DNA of 64,000 nucleotides from Tachypleus tridentatus (lineage: Eukaryota > Arthropoda > Merostomata > Xiphosura > Limulidae): NCBI RefSeq assembly GCF_004210375.1, contig NC_134828.1, positions 19,708,400 through 19,772,399 of the forward strand, written 5' to 3'. Below the pieces are notes generated by a model that saw nothing but the letters and a program-made list of their open reading frames with translations, did no database searches and was not told where the DNA came from. Of this stretch, positions 57,531 to 64,000 are shown one piece after another; position 1 is the stretch's first letter, and the number at the start of each line of letters is the position of its first letter. The translations under genes and the position numbers were made by a program.

Positions 57531-58200
57531 ACAAACAAAACTGGCCTAAGAAAAGCTACCTTATTATGTAATAACATTAATACACAAGACAATAACACAA
57601 GTACCAACATTGACTGAGCACAAAAATATCCAACATAGACAAGTAACAAAATATGACATTCCAGTTAATACCAAATTTATTGAAAAACCAGGCACAAAAC
57701 TAGAGGTCTATACTATGTAAAACTACACTGACAAACACCACACCAACATTATTTATAAAATACAATGTGATAACTGCCACGACTTCTATATTGGAGAAAC
57801 AAGTAGAAAAATGGAAACCAGATTCAAAGAACATAAAAAGTCACCTTCACACGTTTTCGAACACTGCAAGTCAAATAAACACAACATAACCATAGAAAAC
57901 ACTCAAATACTAAATAAAGAAACAAACATAATCAAACGCAAAATTAAAGAAGCCTTACTTATACAACAACTTAAACCCAAAATAAAACAATACAAAGGAA
58001 CACCTTTATACCTATATTAATAGATATAATCAAACATCTAAGCACGCCCTCTACATTCCTACACTCAGTTACACAACCCCTTTCAAACATGTGGTCAGTT
58101 TTCGGTCAGTTACCTCTTCCTTTTTTGTGAACCTAACGGTGACCGATCGCAGAAGGTCGAAACGTTGTTCACTCCTCTGGAGCTTTCTCTACCATATCAA
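57531..58200 (+). mobile_element. Penelope-like element, GIY-YIG end (unit 3)
   Basis: Forward frame at 57745-58020: 'NIIYKIQCDNCHDFYIGETS' then 'RKMETRFKEHKKS' and 'EALLIQQLKPKIKQYKG'. This is the GIY-YIG endonuclease domain at the C-terminus of Penelope-like retroelements, with the IY...YIG pair and the following Arg. A terminal sequence follows with 'aaggtcgaaacgttgttcac' (58155-58174), typical of such elements' ends. The reverse transcriptase part is not present here. Dead fragment. Confidence 0.82.
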
Positions 58201-58202
58201 CC

Positions 58203-58325
58203 GTTTTGCGCCCCCTGTGGTTCAGCAGTGGACTTACAACACTAAAAATCGGGTTTCAATACCCGTGGCGGGCAGAGCACGGATTGCCCATGGTGTAGCT
58301 TTGTGCATAATTCAAAACAACACGA
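58203..58325 (+). mobile_element. SINE type 2, best copy
   Basis: 'cccctgtggttcagcagtgg' head, 'gggtttcaatacccgtgg' B-box region, 'cgggcagagcacggattgcc' and 'gtgtagctttgtgcataatt' with an AAAC tail. It has a tRNA-derived SINE layout. Confidence 0.8.
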
Positions 58326-58330
58326 ATCGT

Positions 58331-59090
58331 TTTTAAATGTTTAATTCGCCTACCACTTCGTGAGACTCACGCAGGGACACCATGACACATGAGAAAATCC
58401 ATGAACGAAACGTTTTTAAATGTTTAATCCGCCTACCACTTCGTGAGACTCACGCAGGGACACCATGACACATGAGAAAATCCTTGAACGAAACGTTTTT
58501 AAATGTTTAATCCGCCTACCACTTCGTGAGACTCATGCAGGGACACCATGACACATGAGAAAATCATTGAACGAAACGTTTTTAAATGTTCTCATTATTC
58601 TACATACTTCAAAGACTATCCACGAAAATACACCTGATGATACATGAGAAAATCAATCTTGAACGAAACGTTTTAAATGTTTAATCTTGCATACCATTTC
58701 TGTAAGACTTCACGCAGGGACACTATGACACATGAGAAAATCTCTTGAACGAAACGTTTTTAAATATGCTAATTCGCATACCACTTCGTGAGACTCAACA
58801 CAGGGACCCATGACACATGAGAAAATCCTTGAACGAAACGTTTTAAATGTTTAATCCGCCTACCACTTCGTGAGACTCACCCAGGGACAACTCATGACAC
58901 ATGAGAAAATCCTTGAACGAAACGTTTTATAAGTGTTTAATTCGCCTACTAACTTCGTGAGACTCACGCAGGGACACCATGACACATGAGAAAATCCTGA
59001 ACGAAACGTTTTAAATGTTTAATTCGCATACCACTTCGTGAGACTCACTCAGGGACACCATGACACATGAGAAAATCCTTGAACAACTTT
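58331..59090. repeat. 83-bp tandem repeat, about 9 copies
   Basis: The unit begins 'ttttaaatgtttaattcgcc' and contains 'cacttcgtgagactcacgca', 'gggacaccatgacacatgag' and 'aaaatccttgaacgaaacg'. The first three copies are exactly 83 bases apart (58331, 58414, 58497). One copy is replaced by another sequence near 58590-58640. Later copies carry many 1-2 base indels. Confidence 0.92.
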
Positions 59091-59339
59091 TCTTATTCCA
59101 ATGTTCTCATTATTCTAACATACTTCAAACCACTATCCTCTGAATTTTAATATCACTCGATAATAAAGTTAAAAACAATCTTACACACATATCCCGATGT
59201 CCCATGATGCTTCGCGATTAGTTCATTTCTTTTACCTTATTTTTGTGGATGTTATACGCTTTATCAAACTGTGATATACTTTCTAATGACAATATGCTGA
59301 TGACGCAGCCCAAGTCAGTTCACAAATATTACACACAGA
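59091..59339. other. unassigned flank
   Basis: AT-rich with no recognisable gene. Bases 59220-59440 resemble the promoter-upstream flank (reverse of 25950-26200). Confidence 0.35.
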
Positions 59340-59850
59340 TATTCATCTCATGAAGACAGTCAAGTTCCTATGAGTTACATCTACGTAACTAAAATTGGAC
59401 CAATCATCAAATCTGTAATGCAATGTCTCATAACAAAAACAGGAGGCATCCTATTAACCTGCACAACCAACGCCTCTATAATCATCTACAAGGCTTTTTA
59501 ATTCGACTTCTATTGCAATATGGCAACATGGTCAGATGTAACATGTTTGATAATGTACTTTAAAGTCTCCAACCTCTCCAGTATAAAACCTTGAGATGTG
59601 TTTTCTCTTTACCCAAATATACACTATCCAGCCATCTAGATTTCTTAAATTTATCAAAATACCCTGAAGCTTACAACAAATATTGATTCACAGTTTCCAT
59701 TCTTAGTAGCAACTCTTAAATGCAACTCTACCAACTGTTTTATTTCCACTTGTGAAGTTATAACATGTAATGTGTTGGTATCCTTTTGGACATTTTTGGC
59801 CCTCATCCAGTAACTCTGCTGTGAAATTTGGGTGAATAACAAGAAATATT
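59340..59850 (+). mobile_element. LINE C-terminal fragment
   Basis: Forward frames give a LIRLLLQYGN-like piece (about 59500-59530) and then 'LQPLQYKTLRCVFSLPKYTL' (59567 onward) with 'HLDFLNLSKYPEAYNKY'. This resembles the 'LQxLQNxxLRxxFxLPxYT' segment after the reverse transcriptase of jockey/CR1-type elements. Frames change and stops follow. Low-quality sequence makes finer assignment unsafe. Confidence 0.45.
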
Positions 59851-60309
59851 TAAATAAAAATAGATGAAGGAAGGTAAGGTAAACCTACTCTTGACAAGTC
59901 CTGGCATACTCACACATGAAGCCATTTTGTTTTCCATAAAGTTATAAGTAATCTTACTTCATATCACTGGCATTACTTTGACAACACATATACTCTTCGT
60001 AGTTGTCTGATAAGAGCATTGAAACCAGAATGCAATGTATCTGTGATCTATATTATAAGGTATTACCAAATCCATGGTCAAGCAGATCACAATGTACCAT
60101 AAAAGTGATATATGTTCCTTGACTGGGCCATTTAAAGTTGAACACTACAAATTATTTCAACCAGATACAGTACATTCAAAAATTAGAATTTAATACTTAT
60201 TGGAAAGCTGGAATCGATAGACATAATACGTCACAGATAAGCAGTTTTGGTTTGGTTTGTCTTTAACTTAGTAGCAAAAAACTAAGCAAAGCAAAAACAC
60301 TGTAAAACT
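59851..60309. other. unassigned, AT-rich
   Basis: I see no gene or repeat here; it could be LINE tail. Confidence 0.3.
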
Positions 60310-61407
60310 AGGTCATCTTCAGGTTAAGAAAGAGATAATTTGAATGTAACCGTTGATGGACGCATGTCTTAGGGACGAGAGTATAAACGGGTACGGAATT
60401 GTAGGTGGCGCTGCAGGTGGGTGTTAGGTTATTAATTGGTACAGGTATAAAGGTGTTCCTTTATATTGGTTTAATTTTGGTTTTAATTACTGTCTAAGTA
60501 GGATTCCTTTGTTTATGTTTGTTTCCCTACTTAATATCCGGGTGTTTTCTATGGTTATGTTGTGTTTATTTGATTTGCAGTGTTCAAAAACGTGTGAAGG
60601 AGTTCTTTTGTGTTCTTTGAATCTGGTTTCCATTTTCCTGCTTGTTTCACCAATATAGAAGTCATGGCAGTTGTTGTATTGTATTTAATAAATTATGTTG
60701 GTGTTGTGTTTGTCAGTGTAGTTGTTACATAGTATGGACTTTAGTTTTGTACCTGGTTTTTGGATATATTTGATGTTTACTGGAGTGTTATGTTTTGTTA
60801 TAAGTTTGTTTTTTTCCAAATCTTCGTTATTTTTCACTAATGTCAGGATCATATGGTATACAGCAGTATAAAGTTTGGTAGTTTGTTGTATCTTGTGATT
60901 TATTATTGTTTATTTATTGTTGGTCAAGGTGTGTGTGTAATGTTTTCAATGTTTTTTTGATGAAATTTGTTGTTGTTGATGAAGTGTTGTTTTATTTTGT
61001 TGATTTCACTGTTAATTTTATCAGGTGAACATAATTTTGTTGCTGTGTTTATTTAGTTTATTAATATATTGAGTTTTTTTTTGTTTCATGTGCTGAGTCC
61101 CAGGGAATGCATAATCCAGTGTGGGTGATTTTTCTGTGGATTTCTGTTTTGAATTGTGTATCAGTTCTAGCGATCTTGAGAGTTAAGAAATGCTATTTGG
61201 TTAGTTATTTCCTGTTCACAGATGAACATAGAGTGTATCAAGTTAATGTGTTTGAAAAACTAAGTCTGTGTTCTGTAGATGTGAATCCAGCAATTGTATC
61301 ATCAACGTATCTGTACCAGTATAGTGGTGGGTGGAAGACTGAACTGGTCGCTTGAGATTCAATCTGTGTCATAAAAATGTTGGCTAGAACTGGTGACACG
61401 GGATTCC
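60310..61407 (-). mobile_element. Penelope-like element with RT and GIY-YIG parts
   Basis: On the reverse strand, starting at the gap edge, the frame reads a reverse transcriptase block 'PVLANIFMTQIESQATSSV' followed by the catalytic 'YWYRYVDDTIAG' (about 61390-61280). A linker follows, then the GIY-YIG end equivalent to 57700-58020 (about 60720-60470). The terminal sequence 'cttaacctgaagatgacct' is at about 60310-60330. The YVDDT box, followed by GIY-YIG, identifies the Penelope-like group. The 5' part is lost in the gap. Broken, but the best preserved member here. Confidence 0.8.
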
Positions 61408-61907
61408 NNNNNNNNNNNNNNNNNNNNNNNNNNNNNNNNNNNNNNNNNNNNNNNNNNNNNNNNNNNNNNNNNNNNNNNNNNNNNNNNNNNNNNNNNNNNN
61501 NNNNNNNNNNNNNNNNNNNNNNNNNNNNNNNNNNNNNNNNNNNNNNNNNNNNNNNNNNNNNNNNNNNNNNNNNNNNNNNNNNNNNNNNNNNNNNNNNNNN
61601 NNNNNNNNNNNNNNNNNNNNNNNNNNNNNNNNNNNNNNNNNNNNNNNNNNNNNNNNNNNNNNNNNNNNNNNNNNNNNNNNNNNNNNNNNNNNNNNNNNNN
61701 NNNNNNNNNNNNNNNNNNNNNNNNNNNNNNNNNNNNNNNNNNNNNNNNNNNNNNNNNNNNNNNNNNNNNNNNNNNNNNNNNNNNNNNNNNNNNNNNNNNN
61801 NNNNNNNNNNNNNNNNNNNNNNNNNNNNNNNNNNNNNNNNNNNNNNNNNNNNNNNNNNNNNNNNNNNNNNNNNNNNNNNNNNNNNNNNNNNNNNNNNNNN
61901 NNNNNNN
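61408..61907. other. assembly gap (500 N)
   Basis: Exactly 500 N, a conventional placeholder for unknown length. Left flank is Penelope-like reverse transcriptase; right flank is unit 4 at sequence equivalent to 24105. Confidence 0.99.
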
Positions 61908-62002
61908 TTTATGCATTCAGAGTCCGTTAATATTACTGTCTATTAAAGTGAACAGGTTATTTTTGTTTAAATAATCTTGTGCTTGGTAGGTTTTTTTTTT
62001 CA
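61908..62002. other. start of visible unit 4
   Basis: Matches 24107-24202 and 42006-42099. Confidence 0.5.
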
Positions 62003-62125
62003 GGCCCGGTAATGACCCAGATGGATAAGGCACTCGACTTGTGTTTAAAAAAGCGGTTTGAATCCCCGTCACATCAAACATGGTCGCCATTTTAGACGTG
62101 GCATTATAATGTGACGGTCAATATT
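62003..62125 (+). mobile_element. SINE type 1 (5' part)
   Basis: Same insertion as 24203-24345 but with several small indels in the head, probably sequencing errors. Confidence 0.8.
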
Positions 62126-62329
62126 TTGTTTTGGATGTAAAATTTCAATGGACATACATCTGATGGAACACAAAAGAAGCACAAATAACTTTAAAAAAGT
62201 GTCTTTCTTTTTTTTTTTTTTTCTTCCCAATATACTTCCAGCTACAAATAATGGTTGTTTATATAGTTAGAATTGTTTAATGAAACTTTGAAAAGGTAAA
62301 TAATTATTCTTTACATATTACTGATCATC

Positions 62330-62553
62330 CCGGTTGGTACATTTGTGAAGACCCCAACAATGGCTGGCATGTTGGCTAAGACATCAATAAAATGTATTTT
62401 TCTCGCGTCAGAAAGCTAGAAATACAGTGAATATAATTTCTTCTAAGGACTGTAACATCGCTTAGTGGCAAGAAGTTTAAAAAAGTTATACAAGAACAAT
62501 ATACCTATCGTCCGATACCTCTGGATGAAAATTATTAAATACTGGAACAAAAT
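62330..62553 (-). pseudogene. internal SLC35G fragment, antisense (unit 4)
   Basis: Sister of 24512-24771 and 42408-42666. Several bases are missing ('tctcgcgtcagaaagctaga' for 'tctcgcagtgtcaataaagc'), which break the frame. Confidence 0.8.
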
Positions 62554-62929
62554 ATAGTATTATGTTTTGTTTCTGTGTGAAATAAATATGTTATTTGAGA
62601 ACGGCTGGTATTGGTATTAACAGTTTTATTGATGAGGAGAACAAATTAGACATTCCTTTCATCTTCAAGGTAAGAAAAGATGACCGAAAGGGCTAAACGT
62701 TGTTCTCACTTTATTTAATATATACCAGCCGTCTTGAGATACATTTTTACAAGTGTGTTTCTCGTCTTCAAGAATGATCTCAAAACAGAAGACGAAAGTC
62801 TATCAAAACGGTTTCCTCACACTTGTGTTTCTACAACAGACAGTTGCTGTATAACTAAGTTTCAGATAAATACATATGTTCATGAAAACACAGAAAACCA
62901 ACACATATATAAGTATTCACAACAAGTAA
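62554..62929. other. upstream flank of unit 4, joined to the intron minisatellite
   Basis: Matches 24772-25130, including the Penelope-end inverted arms (62625-62710). At about 62885 it jumps to the intron-1 minisatellite. About 2 kb with promoter and exon 1 is therefore absent from unit 4. Confidence 0.55.
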
Positions 62930-63430
62930 AAAAATATCCACAGTACAAAATATAGAATAGAATACGATAAAATATCCACAGTATCATACATTAAAATAAA
63001 AGCAAAATATCCACAGTACAATACATTAAAATATAACAAAATCCACAGTACATACAGTAAAGTATGACAGAATATCCATAGTACAATACACTAAAATATA
63101 ACAAAAATCCACAGTATAGTTAAAGTAGTATGACAGAATATCCATAGTAAAATACACTATCATATTCTAAAATATACATCATACCATACATAAAAGTATA
63201 ATAAAATATGCATAGTAACATACTCTAAAATGTAACAAAATATCCGCAGTACCATACATTAAGTGTGATAAATAATCCACAGTACTACACACAAAAAAAT
63301 ATCACAAAATATTCGCAGTACCATATGCTATAACATAAACAAATATCCACAGTACCATACGCAAAAAGACAACAAAACATCTACAGTATTATACACTAAA
63401 AGACAACACAATTTCCACCGTATTATGCAC
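62930..63430. repeat. 34-bp minisatellite, SLC35G intron 1 (unit 4)
   Basis: About 14 copies; the order of variants is closest to 27400-27880 of unit 2. Confidence 0.9.
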
Positions 63431-63878
63431 TAATATAAAATAAAAGTATTTAAAAACAAGGGTCATTTGAGGAATAATGAAAATAAATACAGTAAGAACT
63501 CTTTATATCTAATACATGGGAAAATTGTTGTACGTCTCTGATCTAGAAAATTATTTGTGATAACAGGATAATTGATAACCAGGGACGGCAACATGACTTT
63601 CTTCTGGACGAGTATTCTTATTTTATAAAGACGTAAGTTGTATTTCTGAACCAAACAAAGAGTATTCATGGTTTTAAGATTGAAATAAAACTGTAATATT
63701 TTCTGTGTAAACTGTGATGGTTAGTGAGTTGTCAACAATAACTAAATAATAATTTGATTTATTATTGTTAGAAATAAGTGTTCAGCTCTTTATTGAATTT
63801 TGAATTTTTCTACTATATGTTTCTCTGAACACATTTTAAAAGCTTACAGATGTATTTTATTTTTCTATCATATTCTAG

Positions 63879-64000
63879 ATTGTCCGAACAAAGTTAAGTA
63901 TTTCAGGAAGAATATGAGAAACAGGAATACGGAAAGAGGAAACACTTCCTTTGAAGTATCAAAACATTTGGATCTCCCTTTCAGAAAATCAAATTTCCTG
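63879..64000 (+). pseudogene. SLC35G: SLC35G 5' part of coding exon (unit 4, cut by window end)
   Basis: Exon 2 starts after 'catattctag' at 63878; the start codon is at 63914 (MRNRNTERGNTSFEVS). Sequence to the window end matches unit 2 (28327-28450) except for one missing A near 63961 ('tatcaaaacat' for 'tatcaaaaacat'), which shifts the frame. No promoter or exon 1 is present upstream. The rest lies outside the window. Confidence 0.8.

Noticed and set aside
58331-59090. Hammerhead ribozyme repeat array
   Set aside because: The 83-bp unit has CGAAACG but no CUGAUGA-type strand and no stem to pair it, so I do not claim a ribozyme.
61359-61974. Long frames of 185-193 codons across the gap
   Set aside because: They consist almost wholly of N and have no meaning.
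1-64000. LTR retroelement or Polinton remains
   Set aside because: No integrase, protease, capsid or terminal long repeats were recognised. The reverse transcriptase pieces seen belong to non-LTR and Penelope-like groups.

Overview
The window is AT-rich animal nuclear DNA with spliced genes, tRNA-derived SINEs, LINE, Penelope-like, Tc1 and mariner relics and many minisatellites. The commonest SINE has a tRNA-Lys-like head, a body reading like 'cgcacaaagctac' on the reverse strand and a GTTT-rich tail. I associate it with chelicerates, most likely a horseshoe crab; this is recalled from memory and moderate at best. No bacterial or organellar genes are visible.

The window is essentially one locus copied about five times. 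The unit is roughly 18-20 kb and is built around a two-exon SLC35G-type (EamA/DMT) membrane transporter gene. Units 0 (about 1-6.3 kb) and 1 (about 9-21 kb) lie on the minus strand. Units 2 (about 23.6-41.6 kb), 3 (about 41.6-59 kb) and 4 (61.9 kb to the window end, after a 500-N gap) lie on the plus strand. Units 1 and 2 are head to head, so the centre of the window is a giant imperfect inverted repeat.

Each unit, read in gene direction, holds: (a) a small antisense fragment of the SLC35G coding region (units 2-4); (b) a TATA+Inr promoter and non-coding exon 1; (c) intron 1 with a 34-bp minisatellite; (d) the coding exon 2; (e) a 3' flank with two small stacked ORFs; (f) a Tc1-like relic; (g) a LINE reverse transcriptase fragment with an internal in-frame 30-bp minisatellite; (h) a second, older, inverted 5' fragment of SLC35G fused to that LINE; (i) SINEs and further minisatellites; (j) an unclassified repeat, here called family E, at the unit junctions.

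Only the unit 3 gene (46307-47332, 341 codons) is open from start to stop. Unit 1 carries two 1-bp indels and unit 2 one. Unit 0 retains only the 3' part of the coding exon, and unit 4 lacks promoter and exon 1 and runs off the window. Lineage-specific insertions date the copies: a CR1-like LINE and a SINE in unit 0, a Tc1 element in unit 2 and a mariner in unit 3. Most SINEs are shared between units and so predate the duplication. Sequence from about 58.6 to 63.5 kb has many small indels against its sister copies, so it may be poorly polished.
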